In this document: in pieces, positions 52,892 to 63,283 of the stretch
Position numbering within the stretch: the first letter of the stretch is position 1
Layout of the letters: each line of letters begins with the position of its first letter
Assembly: GCA_046350555.1 (NCBI GenBank)
Contig: JAXMAF010000009.1
Span: forward strand, 62,001-126,000
DNA from: JAXMAF01 sp046350555
GTDB lineage: Bacteria > Planctomycetota > Phycisphaerae > Phycisphaerales > SM1A02
Direction: 5' to 3'
Length of the DNA: 64,000 nucleotides
Translations under genes and position numbers: made by a program
Notes under the pieces: generated by a model
The model's input: the letters and a program-made list of their open reading frames with translations, nothing else
Database searches by the model: none
Told to the model about the DNA's origin: nothing

Positions 52892-54223
52892 TCAGGCCGC
52901 CGCCTCCGACGCGGCGCCCGCCTCGCGGTCCGGGTTCTCGCGCACGATCGACGCGCCGATGGCGTTGAGCGCCTCTTCCATGCGCATGTAGCCACGATCG
53001 AGGTGATAGACGCGGTTGATCACCGTCTCGCCCTCGGCGGCGAGGCCGGCGAGGACCAGTCCCGCCGATGCCCGAAGGTCGCTCGCCATGACCGGCGCGC
53101 CGGTGAGCCGGTTCGGTCCGGCGACCACCACGGTCGGACCCTGGCGGTAGAGGTTCGCGCCCATGCGCAGCAGCTCGGCGACGTGCAGGAATCGCTCCGG
53201 ATAGATCTTCTCGGTGATGATCGAGTTGCCGTCGGCCAGGCAGAGCAGGGCCATGAACTGCGCCTGGAGGTCGGTCGGGAAGCCCGGATGCGGCTGCGTC
53301 GTGATCGTCGTCGGATGGAGCCGGCGCTGGCACGTCACGCGAACGGTGCAGCGCCGCGGGTCCTGCCGCGGATCGAGCCGGGCGACCTCGACCCCCACCT
53401 CGTTGAAGCGGTCCATCACGGCGAGGAGCGAATCCCACGGGAAGTCCTCGAGGACGATGTCGCCGTTGGTGACGGCGGCGGCGAGCGCGTAGGTCCCGGC
53501 GACGATGCGGTCCGGCATGACCTCGTGCGTCGCCCCGCCGAGGGCGTCGACCCCTTCGATGCGGATGCGGGGCGAGCCGGCGCCGGTGATCCGCGCGCCC
53601 ATCGCGTTGAGCAGCTCCGCGACCTCGACCACCTCCGGCTCGCACGCCGCCGATTCGATGATCGTGGTCCCTTCGGCGAGCGCAGCGGCGCTCATGATGT
53701 TCGTGGTCCCGAGCACGGTCGATCCGAACGGACCGCCGAGGAAGACCGTCGTTCCCTTGAGCCGCCTGGCGGTGGCGACGATGTCGCCGTTGTCGAGCGC
53801 GACCTGCGCGCCAAGCGCCCGCAACCCGCGGATGTGCAGGTCGACCGGCCGATCGCCGATCGAGCAGCCGCCCGGCATCGACACGCGGGCGTGACCGCGC
53901 CTGGCGACGAGGGGGCCGAGCACGCAGATGCTCGCGCGCATGGTGCGCACGATGTCGTACCGCGCGTGCGTGGACTTCAGGTCGCCCACGGTGAAGCGGT
54001 TCTGGAAGGTCATCCGGTCGCCGTCGAACGTGACCGAGCAGCCGAGCTCCTCGAGCAGCCGCACCATGTTGCGGATGTCCGAGAGGTCGGGCACGTTGCC
54101 CAGGTGGACCGGCTCGTCGGCCATCAGCGCCGCCGCCATCAACGGCAGCGTCGCGTTCTTCGACCCTTCGATGGCCAGTCGACCGGAGAGCCTGCGTCCG
54201 CCTTGGATGCGAAAAATGTCCAT
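52892..54223 (-). CDS. murA: UDP-N-acetylglucosamine 1-carboxyvinyltransferase
   Basis: 443 residues. MurA makes the first committed step of peptidoglycan synthesis by adding enolpyruvate to UDP-GlcNAc; its presence bears on the peptidoglycan question in planctomycetes. The N-terminus FRIQGGRRLSGRLAIEGSKN is typical. The catalytic cysteine is kept in MPGGCSIGDRPVDLH. FWDSLLAVMDRFNEVGVEVA-type and TQPHPGFPTDLQAQFMALLC blocks are also typical. The start at 54223 gives the family length. It is divergent from the fpr gene. Confidence 0.95.
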   Translation of the reverse strand: MDIFRIQGGRRLSGRLAIEGSKNATLPLMAAALMADEPVHLGNVPDLSDIRNMVRLLEELGCSVTFDGDRMTFQNRFTVGDLKSTHARYDIVRTMRASICVLGPLVARRGHARVSMPGGCSIGDRPVDLHIRGLRALGAQVALDNGDIVATARRLKGTTVFLGGPFGSTVLGTTNIMSAAALAEGTTIIESAACEPEVVEVAELLNAMGARITGAGSPRIRIEGVDALGGATHEVMPDRIVAGTYALAAAVTNGDIVLEDFPWDSLLAVMDRFNEVGVEVARLDPRQDPRRCTVRVTCQRRLHPTTITTQPHPGFPTDLQAQFMALLCLADGNSIITEKIYPERFLHVAELLRMGANLYRQGPTVVVAGPNRLTGAPVMASDLRASAGLVLAGLAAEGETVINRVYHLDRGYMRMEEALNAIGASIVRENPDREAGAASEAAA

Positions 54224-54474
54224 AGCAGGGAATCGGCGAGATCCGGGAAGCCGGCGTACTTTTGGCGCGAGGCGCTCGCCCGAGCGCCGCCGTCCGATCG
54301 GCAAGGTCGCCCGCGAGACGCGCCGCCTCAAGCGTTGGCGCGCGGATCGACGCGGGCGCGATTCATCCCGCGGATTGGCGCAAGGTCGACGGACGCCGGA
54401 CGAGTTGCGCGCGCCGTCCCGCGCCGCCATCCGAGCCTGCGGGCCGCCACCGATTCCCTACAGTGCCCGCCTCC

Positions 54475-55530
54475 ATGTCCCGCACCGCCACCGCGAACGA
54501 ACCGACCCTGCCCGAAGCCAAGATGCACCTGGTCATGCCGGGCGATCCGGTGACCGGGCGCGTCGTCTCGAACACGCTCTGCCTGAAGGGCAAATCGGCC
54601 TCGTTCGTGCGACACGTGGCCATCGACGTCTCGGGCACGCCGCTCGCCGGCAGCTTCCGCGCCGGCCAGTCCTTCGGCGTCATCCCGCCGGGGCTCGACC
54701 AGAACGGCAAGCCGAACCGGGTCAGGCTCTACTCGATCTCATGTCCCACGTGGGGCGAGGACGGGCAGGGCAACGTGATCTCCACCACCCCCAAGCGCCT
54801 GCTCGACGAACGTCGGCCGCAGAAGCCCGGCGACGATCCGGACGATCACCGTCTCTTCGTCGGAACGGCAAGCAACTACCTCTGCGACCTGCGTCCGGGC
54901 GACGAGATCCGGCTCTCCGGCCCGAACGGTAAGCGTTTCCTCCTGCCGACGGACACCGAGGCCCACGACTACCTCTTCCTCGCCACCGGCACGGGCATCG
55001 CGCCGTTCCGAGGGATGGCGATGGAGCTCTTCGACGAGACCGGCAAGCGGCCGAACGGTCCGACACGAAGCCGCGTCGAGCTGGTGATGGGCACGCCGTA
55101 CACGACCGATCTGCTCTACGACGAGCTCTTCACCGAGCTCGCGGCGAAGCACTCCAACTTCGGTTATCACCCGACGATCTCGCGCGAGCGCCGCCCCGAC
55201 GGCAGCCGCGGTCGATACGTCCACCAGTTCCTCCACGACGAGCTTCAGGACCGCATCGCCGATCGAATCTCCGACCGGCTCCAGGGGCGACTCGCCACGA
55301 AAACGGGCGGGTTTCGCGACCTGCTCGCGAGCCCGCGCACGCTCATCTACATCTGCGGGCTCGCGGGCATGCAGGTCGGTCTCTTCCAGACGCTGGCGAT
55401 GAACGGGCTGGCCGCGGGCTATCTGACCGTCGCCGACCAGCTCGCCACGGTGGACCCGGCAAGCTGGACGGAGGAGCAGATCAAGCGCCGCGTGCGCTCG
55501 AACTCGCGGTGCATGCTCGAGGTCTACTGA
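54475..55530 (+). CDS. fpr: Ferredoxin-NADP+ reductase, plant type
   Basis: 351 residues. FAD enzyme exchanging electrons between NADPH and ferredoxin. The FAD-binding motif RVRLYSISCPTWGE, the NADP-binding block FLATGTGIAPFRGMAMELFD, and ICGLAGMQVGLFQTLA with a C-terminal MLEVY (terminal aromatic) are characteristic of the plant-type family rather than of the bacterial short forms. The ATG at 54475 fits. No ferredoxin gene is adjacent. Confidence 0.9.
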   Translation: MSRTATANEPTLPEAKMHLVMPGDPVTGRVVSNTLCLKGKSASFVRHVAIDVSGTPLAGSFRAGQSFGVIPPGLDQNGKPNRVRLYSISCPTWGEDGQGNVISTTPKRLLDERRPQKPGDDPDDHRLFVGTASNYLCDLRPGDEIRLSGPNGKRFLLPTDTEAHDYLFLATGTGIAPFRGMAMELFDETGKRPNGPTRSRVELVMGTPYTTDLLYDELFTELAAKHSNFGYHPTISRERRPDGSRGRYVHQFLHDELQDRIADRISDRLQGRLATKTGGFRDLLASPRTLIYICGLAGMQVGLFQTLAMNGLAAGYLTVADQLATVDPASWTEEQIKRRVRSNSRCMLEVY

Positions 55531-55608
55531 TCGCCGCGAGGCGATCGGCGGAAAGGGTGGATCCGGGTCGCTCGATGCCGCGCTCCCGCCGCGCCCCCGC
55601 CGCCCGCG

Positions 55609-57162
<1,554 letters not shown>

Positions 57163-57341
57163 GGCGGTTCGTGCGGGCTCGGAGGCGATTGCGGGGAAAC
57201 CGCAGTCTACGGAAGGAACGGACGCCAGGTGCCCGGACGCGGAAGGGCGTCGCTGGCCGGGATCGTCACGTCATCGCGTCGTCGCGTCGTCGCATCGATC
57301 ATGGCCCACCCGCCGAGGCGGCCGCCCCTATTCTCCGAGCC

Positions 57342-59206
57342 ATGTCCAACCTGGTCGCGCAACTGGAGCAGGCGTTTCGGGCCTCGATCGGCGCCACCTT
57401 GGGCGTCGCGGATGTCGCCTCGATCGATGCCGGGATCCGTCCCTCGCAGAACCCCCAGTTCGGCGACTACCAGTGCAACGCGGCGCTCGGGCTGGCGAAG
57501 CGCGCAGGCGGCAACCCGCGCGAGCTGGCGCAGCGCATCGTCGACGCGGCGCAGCCGCGCCTGGGCGACATCGCGCTTCCGCTGGAGATCGCGGGCCCGG
57601 GCTTCATCAACATCCGGCTGCGGCCCGAGGCGCTCGCGGCCGGGCTCGAAGCGATGGATTCGCCGTCGCTCGCCGTCGAGCCGATGGCCGCGAAGCACGC
57701 CATCGTGATCGACCTGTGCGGCGTCAACGTCGCCAAGCAGCTCCACGTGGGGCACCTTCGGGCGACGATCATCGGCGACACGCTGGCGCGCGTGCACGAG
57801 CGGCTGGGCCGGAAGGTCTGGCGCGAGAACCACCTTGGCGACTGGGGACTTCCGATCGCCATGGTCCTCTTCGCCCTTCGCCAGCGCGGCGCGAACCTCG
57901 ACGCCCTCACCCTCGACGACCTCAACGACGCCTACCGGGACGCGCAGCTCTCCATCAAGGCGGACGAACCGGGCCTCGCCGCCGCGCGAAGCTCGCGCGC
58001 GGGACCGCACCGCATCATCGAACTCTCCGCGCAGAACGAAGGCGCCCGGGCCTTCGAGGAGGGCGCCAAGGCCACGCTCGTCAAGCTCCAGTCGGGCAGG
58101 CGAGGCGCTGCCGCGCGACTGGCAGGGCATCATCGACGTGACCATCGCGCGAGGTCTTCGCGGTGGCCGAACTGCTCGGCAACGTCGGGCCCGAGCACAG
58201 CCGCGGCGAGTCCTCCTTCCGCGACCAGCTCGGCGGCGTCGTCGACGCGTTCCTCCGCGCCGGGCTGGCCAGGGAGGACGACGGCGCGATCGTCGTGCCC
58301 TTCGCCGATCGCGAGCGCCCGCTGCTCATCCGCAAGCGCGACGGCGGCTTCCTCTACGCGACGACCGACCTCGCCGGCGTGCGCTTCCGCGTGCAGCGGC
58401 TCGACGGCGAGCGCGTCGTCTACGTGGTCGATGCGCGGCAGCGCGACCACTTCCGCGACGTCTTCGACGCGGCGCGGCTCATCGGCTGGAACCGCCTGAA
58501 CGACGGAGAGCCGGCGGAGCTCGTCCACGTCGGCTTCGGCACGGTGCTGGGCAAGGACAAGAAGCCGCTCAAGACCCGCTCCGGCGAGAACTTCACGCTG
58601 ATGGCCCTGCTGGAGGAGGCGATCGAACGCGGACGGACCGAGGTGCGGCGACGCGCCGCGGATGTCGATTCGCCCACGCACGGCATGTCCGAGCGCGAGC
58701 TCGATCGGATCGGCCAGGCGGTTGGCATCGCCGCGATCAAGTACGCCGACCTGGGCACGGACCTCGTCAAGGACTACGTCTTCGACCTGGACCGCATGAT
58801 CGCGTTCGAGGGCGACACCGGGCCGTACCTGCTCTATGCGCACGCGCGGATCTGCTCGATCCTCGGCCGCGCCGACGCGGCCGGTGGCGGCGCGGCGACC
58901 GGCGCCGCGTCGGGGCGACCCGCGCCCCTCCTCCTGCGGGAGCCGGCCGAACGGGCCCTCGCGCTGGCGCTCCTGCGCTATCCGCAGGTCCTTCACGACG
59001 TGGCCCGTTCGCTCGAGCCGCACCGTCTCTGCTCCTACCTGCGATCGCTCGCCGAGCAGTTCAGCGCGTTCTACGGCGCCTGTCCGGTGCTGAAGGCCGA
59101 CGACGATTCGGTGCGCCGGTCGCGCCTGCGCCTCTGCGAGCTCACCCGTCGCGTGCTGCGCGACGGCCTCGGCGTGCTCGGCGTCGATGCGCCCGAGCGG
59201 ATGTGA
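57342..59206 (+). CDS. argS: Arginyl-tRNA synthetase, two frameshifts as read
   Basis: About 620 residues after correction. Class I synthetase; the HIGH-type motif is in VAKQLHVGHLRATIIGDTLA, with YQCNAALGLAKRAG of the N-terminal domain before it and GPGFINIRL between. The gene runs in frame 3 to about 58095 (KATLVKLQSG), passes briefly through another frame (GEALPRDWQGIIDVTI) and then continues in a third frame from about 58150 (FAVAELLGNV, GFLYATTDLAGVRFR, KPLKTRSGENFTLMALLEEA, EGDTGPYLLYAHARICSILG). It ends at the TGA at 59206, the insertion site of MITE copy H. Because the gene is essential and the shifts are small, sequencing indels are the likely explanation. Confidence 0.9.
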
Positions 59207-59309
59207 TTCGGATTCCCGTCGACCTCCATGCCTTCGACCCCCTGCCCAGAGCAGCGTCTCGCCGCGGATGTGGTTTGGGTGAGGCGCGAGCGTCCACCGG
59301 GACGCGCAT
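59206..59309 (+). mobile_element. MITE-like element, copy H (104 bp) in a stop codon
   Basis: Begins ATTCGGATTCCCGTCGACC and ends ACCGGGACGCGCAT. G flanks both sides in a TGA context; its first A completes the argS stop codon. Confidence 0.8.
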
Positions 59310-59361
59310 GATCGACGCGGCCGCCGCATGCGCGCCGCCGCGGCGATACGCTGCGGCTCCC

Positions 59362-60297
59362 ATGCGAACATCACGTCAGGAGACGCGTCTCGGCAGCCAT
59401 CTCTCCGTCGCCGGCGGCATGGCCAACGCCCTGCGCGACGCCGAGTCGCTGAAGATGGACTGCGTCCAGGTCTTCACGAAGAACCAGCGGCAATGGTCGA
59501 CCAGGGCGATCCCGGACGCCGAACGGGACGACTGGCTCGCGACGCTGAAGCGGCTCCGGTGGGACGACCCCGCCGACTTCCGGGTGATCAGCCACAACAG
59601 CTACCTCGTGAACGTCGCCTCGCCCGAAGAGGGCCTCTGGGAGCGATCGGTCGTCGCGCAGCGCGGCGAGCTGGAACGGTGCGAGGCGCTGGGCATCGCC
59701 GGCTGCGTGATGCATCCCGGCGCGCACCTGGACGCGTCGTCGCGGGCGCCGCGGCTCGCTCCTCCCTCGGGGGAGATCACCGCCGCCGAGCGCGCCGGAC
59801 TGCTGCGCGTGGTCAAGGCCCTCGACCGACTGCATCGCGAACTGCGCGGATTCCGCACCTTGACGCTGCTGGAGACGACGGCCGGCTCGGGCACGTCGCT
59901 GGGATTCGACTTCGCGCATCTCGCGTTCGTCCAGGCGAATCTCCGCGAGCCGCAGCGCGTCGCCTTCTGCTTCGACACGTGCCACGTCACGGCGGCGGGC
60001 TACGACATGTCGACGCGCGAGGGGGCCGAGGCCGTGTGGCAGCGATGGGACGAGACGTGCGGGCGGGAGAGCGTCCGCGCGTTCCACCTCAACGACTCGG
60101 TCGGCGCACTCGGCTCTCGCGTCGATCGACACGCCCACATCGGCGATGGATGCTGCGGGAAGGAATGCTTTCGATTCATCATGAACCGGCCGGAGTTCAC
60201 GGACGTACCGAAGATCCTCGAGACCCCCAAGGGCGACGATGAGCGCGGTCGCCCGTGGGATGTCGTGAACATGCAACGGCTCAGGAAGCTGCGTTGA
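59362..60297 (+). CDS. nfo: Deoxyribonuclease IV (AP endonuclease)
   Basis: 311 residues. Nfo/EndoIV cleaves DNA at abasic sites with a trinuclear zinc centre. The start RLGSHLSVAGGMANALRDAE is diagnostic. Zinc-binding blocks include VMHPGAHL, TLLETTAGSGTSLG, FCFDTCHVTAAGYD, FHLNDSVGALGSRVDRHAHI and ILETPKGDD. The ATG at 59362 gives the normal length; the longer open frame upstream is the argS shadow. MITE copy H lies just before it. Confidence 0.95.
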   Translation: MRTSRQETRLGSHLSVAGGMANALRDAESLKMDCVQVFTKNQRQWSTRAIPDAERDDWLATLKRLRWDDPADFRVISHNSYLVNVASPEEGLWERSVVAQRGELERCEALGIAGCVMHPGAHLDASSRAPRLAPPSGEITAAERAGLLRVVKALDRLHRELRGFRTLTLLETTAGSGTSLGFDFAHLAFVQANLREPQRVAFCFDTCHVTAAGYDMSTREGAEAVWQRWDETCGRESVRAFHLNDSVGALGSRVDRHAHIGDGCCGKECFRFIMNRPEFTDVPKILETPKGDDERGRPWDVVNMQRLRKLR

Positions 60298-60459
60298 GGG
60301 CGCCGGGACCGGCTGGACCGGCTGGGCCGGCTCGACGGACGCGCGGGTCGTGTAACCTACGCGTCACGGCCGGCGACTCGCTGGCCGGCCGGCTGGGCGG
60401 ACATCCGGTTCGGCGTCGACGCAACGCCCGCGCGCACGCCAGGCGCATTCCGTGAACTC

Positions 60460-61614
60460 ATGTCGATCCGCTCCGTCATTCACGCCCTCCGCGGCCGATC
60501 CCCGCTCGAAGGACCGACCCGCGCGCCCGGCGCGTCTCCGCCTGCGCGCGCGCGTTCCGCGAGCCTTCGCGCCGGAGCGTTCGCGGCGGCGGCCACTCGA
60601 TCCGGCTCCTGCCTCGCCCCGCGCCGCCTCGCCGCCGGCCTCGTGATCGGGCTCGCGCTTGCGGGCTGCAAGAGCCCGACCTCGTCCGTCGATCCCAGCG
60701 CGGTGACGACCGCGCCCGCGCCGAGCGCCGCGTCGGTGCAGTCCCAGCTTGCCGCGGCGCAGGCGGCGCAGGCCTCCGGCGAGTACACCGCGGCGCTCGA
60801 CATGTTCCGCGAGATCCTCGCCGAGAACCCGACGGTCGCGTCGGCCTATGTCGGCATCGGCGATGTCTATGTCGCCCAGGGCAACTACGTGGAGGCCGAA
60901 CCGGCCTTCGCCCGCGCCGCGCGCATCGAGCCGCGGAACTTCGCCGCCCAGTTCGGGCACGGCAACGTCCTCCAGAAGCTCAAGCGATTCGTGGAGGCCA
61001 TCCGCGCGTACGCGCGGGCGCTGAGCATCGAGCCGGAGAGCTTCGAGGCGAACCTCCGGATGGCGCAGACCTATCTCGCCCTGGACGATCCCAATGGCGC
61101 GCTCGTCTACGCCGAGAAGGCCGCCCAGCTTCAGCCCGGCAGCGGCCCGGCTCGCATCGCGCTGGGCCAGGCGTACGAAGGTGTCGGCCGCCCGCGCGAG
61201 GCGATCGACCAGTTCGAGACGGCGATGGAGCTCGTCGAGCCCACGCCCGATCTCCTGCTGTCGCTCATCCGGGCGTATGGCAGCGAGAAGCGCTACAACG
61301 AGGCGGTGAACGCCGCCGAGCTGTTGGTGAAGACGGCGCCGTCCGCCGCGGCGTACGAGCGGCTTGGCTGGTCGTACTTCCGGCTCGGACAGTACGAGCA
61401 GTCGATGACGGCGTATCGCGACGCGGTGCGCCTCGACGAGGCGTACTGGCCGGCGCTCAACGGCATCGGCGTGAACGCGCTCAACGCGTGGCTCGTCAGC
61501 GACCGCACCGACGCCCGCGCCGCCGCCGAGGCGAAGGACGCCTTCCGTCGCTCGCTTCGCGCCAACCCGAACCAGCCGAAGGTCGTGCGCCTGCTGACGA
61601 CGTATCCCCTGTGA
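60460..61614 (+). CDS. TPR-repeat lipoprotein
   Basis: 384 residues. The N-terminal 58 residues are unusually Arg/Ala/Pro-rich for a signal region; then RLAAGLVIGLALAGCKSP gives a lipobox with Cys at about 70. A Ser/Thr/Ala linker precedes eight or more TPR helices with the canonical spacing (AQASGEYTAALDMFREILAE, NPTVASAYVGIGDVYVAQGN, YVEAEPAFARAARIEPRNFA, GVGRPREAIDQFETAMELVE). It is probably an outer-membrane or periplasmic scaffold. A shorter start nearer the lipobox is possible. Function unknown. Confidence 0.82.
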   Translation: MSIRSVIHALRGRSPLEGPTRAPGASPPARARSASLRAGAFAAAATRSGSCLAPRRLAAGLVIGLALAGCKSPTSSVDPSAVTTAPAPSAASVQSQLAAAQAAQASGEYTAALDMFREILAENPTVASAYVGIGDVYVAQGNYVEAEPAFARAARIEPRNFAAQFGHGNVLQKLKRFVEAIRAYARALSIEPESFEANLRMAQTYLALDDPNGALVYAEKAAQLQPGSGPARIALGQAYEGVGRPREAIDQFETAMELVEPTPDLLLSLIRAYGSEKRYNEAVNAAELLVKTAPSAAAYERLGWSYFRLGQYEQSMTAYRDAVRLDEAYWPALNGIGVNALNAWLVSDRTDARAAAEAKDAFRRSLRANPNQPKVVRLLTTYPL

Positions 61615-61640
61615 CCGGCGGCCGAGGAGCCACGACCCCC

Positions 61641-61679
61641 GTGGTCGGACAGCGTCCCCGACTCCTGATTCCTGATTCC
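61641..61679. repeat. Dispersed copy of the 172-bp array head (inverted)
   Basis: GTGGTCGGAC..GTCCCCGACTCCTGATTCC matches the reverse complement of the unit head in the 41-kb array. It shows that the repeat module is scattered. Confidence 0.8.
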
Positions 61680-61746
61680 TTGTTCCTGGTTCTTAGTTAC
61701 TGGTTACTGGTTGCTGGTTACTGGTTACTGGTTATTGGTTACTGGT
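61663..61746. repeat. Twelve tandem heptamers upstream of queF
   Basis: Consecutive 7-mers TCCTGAT (x2), TCCTTGT, TCCTGGT, TCTTAGT, TACTGGT (x2), TGCTGGT, TACTGGT (x2), TATTGGT and TACTGGT. The first pair is the reverse complement of the ATCAGGA heptamers at 40923. Confidence 0.9.
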
Positions 61747-61779
61747 TTCGGCCCTTCCTTCCAACCGTCCTGCGCATCT

Positions 61780-62148
61780 ATGCCTTCTGTCTCGCTCCTC
61801 GAGTTCTTTCCGTCGCCGACGGCGACGCCGTTCCTCATCGAGCACGTCGCCGACGAGTTCACGTCGGTCTGTCCCAAGACCGGACATCCCGACTTCGGGA
61901 CGATCACGCTGCGCTACGTGCCGCACGGGACGTGTGTCGAGCTCAAGTCGCTCAAGCTCTACTACCAGAGCTTCCGCAACGAGGGCATCTACTACGAGGC
62001 GGTCACCAACCGGATCCGCGACGACCTCGCCGCCGCGATGAAGCCGGCGTGGATGCAGGTCATCACCGATTGGCGCGGCCGCGGCGGAATCCGTTCGCGG
62101 ATCGTCGCCTCGCACGGCGTCGTGCCGGCGGAGTGGGCGGCCCGATGA
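61780..62148 (+). CDS. queF: NADPH-dependent 7-cyano-7-deazaguanine reductase
   Basis: 122 residues, the short single-domain QueF type. It reduces preQ0 to preQ1 in queuosine synthesis. The catalytic cysteine is in SVCPKTGHPDFGTI, and the nucleotide/substrate motif VELKSLKLYYQSFRNEGIYY is complete. The ATG at 61780 follows a heptamer repeat at 33 bp. Its stop overlaps nagZ as ATGA. Confidence 0.93.
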   Translation: MPSVSLLEFFPSPTATPFLIEHVADEFTSVCPKTGHPDFGTITLRYVPHGTCVELKSLKLYYQSFRNEGIYYEAVTNRIRDDLAAAMKPAWMQVITDWRGRGGIRSRIVASHGVVPAEWAAR

Positions 62149-63179
62149 GCGCGTCGACGCGCGACGCCGAGCGCCTCGGCGCAGGCATGATCGGCGTCGG
62201 CTTCGACGGACTGGAGACGCCGGAGACCCTTCGCGAGCTCGTTCGCGGCGGCGTGCGGTGCGTGGTGCTCTTCGCCCGCAACTACCGCTCGCCGGCGCAG
62301 GTCGCGGCGCTCGTCGGATCGATCAAGCTGATCGCGCCGGTCGACGAGCACTCGGATCCGGTGATGGTGTGCGTCGACCACGAGGGCGGTCGCGTGCAGC
62401 GATTCCGCGACGGGTTCACCGCGATCCCCTCGATGCGCGAGGTCGGTGCGTCGCCCGATCCGGAGCTCGCGGCCACGGCGGCGGCGCAGGCGATGCTCTC
62501 CGAACTCGTCGACGCGGGCATCGACCTCAACTTCGCGCCCGTCGTGGATGTCGACACCAATCCAGCGAACCCCGTGATCGGCGAGCGATCGTTCGGACGC
62601 GATCCGCATCTCGTCGGTCGCTGCGCCGCGGCGTTCATCGGCTACCTCCAGTTGCGCATGGCCGCCTGCGCCAAGCACTTCCCCGGCCACGGCGACACGC
62701 ACGTCGACAGCCACCTGTCGCTGCCGCGGGTGAGCCATCCGCTCGATCGCCTCCAGCGCGTCGAGTGGCCGCCCTTCCACGCCGCGATCGCGGCGCACGT
62801 CGCCTCGATCATGACCTCGCACGTGGTCTTCGACGCGATCGATCCCGCGCGGCCCGCGACGCTGAGCCCGCTCGCCGTCGACGGACTCCTGCGTCGACCT
62901 CGCGCCCAGGGTGGCTTCGGCTTCGATGGACTCGTCTTCACGGACGACATGGAAATGAAGGCGATCGCCGACCACTTCGGCTTCGCCGAGGCGTGCGTCG
63001 ACGCGGCGCTTGCGGGCTGCGACGTGCTGCTCGTGTGCAGCGACCTGGTCCGGCAGCGAACGGCGATCGAGTCGCTCGCGAAGGCGATCGTCGACGGAAG
63101 GCTCCCGCGCGAGCGCGTGGCGACGGCCGCACGTCGCCGCTCCACCGTGAGGTGGGCGTTCGGAAACGTCGTCGACTAG
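62145..63179 (+). CDS. nagZ: Beta-N-acetylhexosaminidase, GH3 (NagZ-like)
   Basis: 344 residues. It removes N-acetylglucosamine from peptidoglycan fragments. The signature KHFPGHGDTHVDSHLSLPRV with the catalytic His and Asp is complete. FTDDMEMKAIADHF is a second family block, and the N-terminal barrel starts IGVGFDGLETPETLRELVRG. It overlaps queF by four bases. Peptidoglycan recycling fits the presence of murA and dapA. Confidence 0.92.
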   Translation: MSASTRDAERLGAGMIGVGFDGLETPETLRELVRGGVRCVVLFARNYRSPAQVAALVGSIKLIAPVDEHSDPVMVCVDHEGGRVQRFRDGFTAIPSMREVGASPDPELAATAAAQAMLSELVDAGIDLNFAPVVDVDTNPANPVIGERSFGRDPHLVGRCAAAFIGYLQLRMAACAKHFPGHGDTHVDSHLSLPRVSHPLDRLQRVEWPPFHAAIAAHVASIMTSHVVFDAIDPARPATLSPLAVDGLLRRPRAQGGFGFDGLVFTDDMEMKAIADHFGFAEACVDAALAGCDVLLVCSDLVRQRTAIESLAKAIVDGRLPRERVATAARRRSTVRWAFGNVVD

Positions 63180-63283
63180 GACGCCGCGGGAGATCGCCGG
63201 ACGCGCGGAGCGAAGTCGGCCGCGGCCGACTCCTACCCTTTCGCCCTCCGCAGCGCCCGACCCCCGTTCGCTACCATCGCCGC

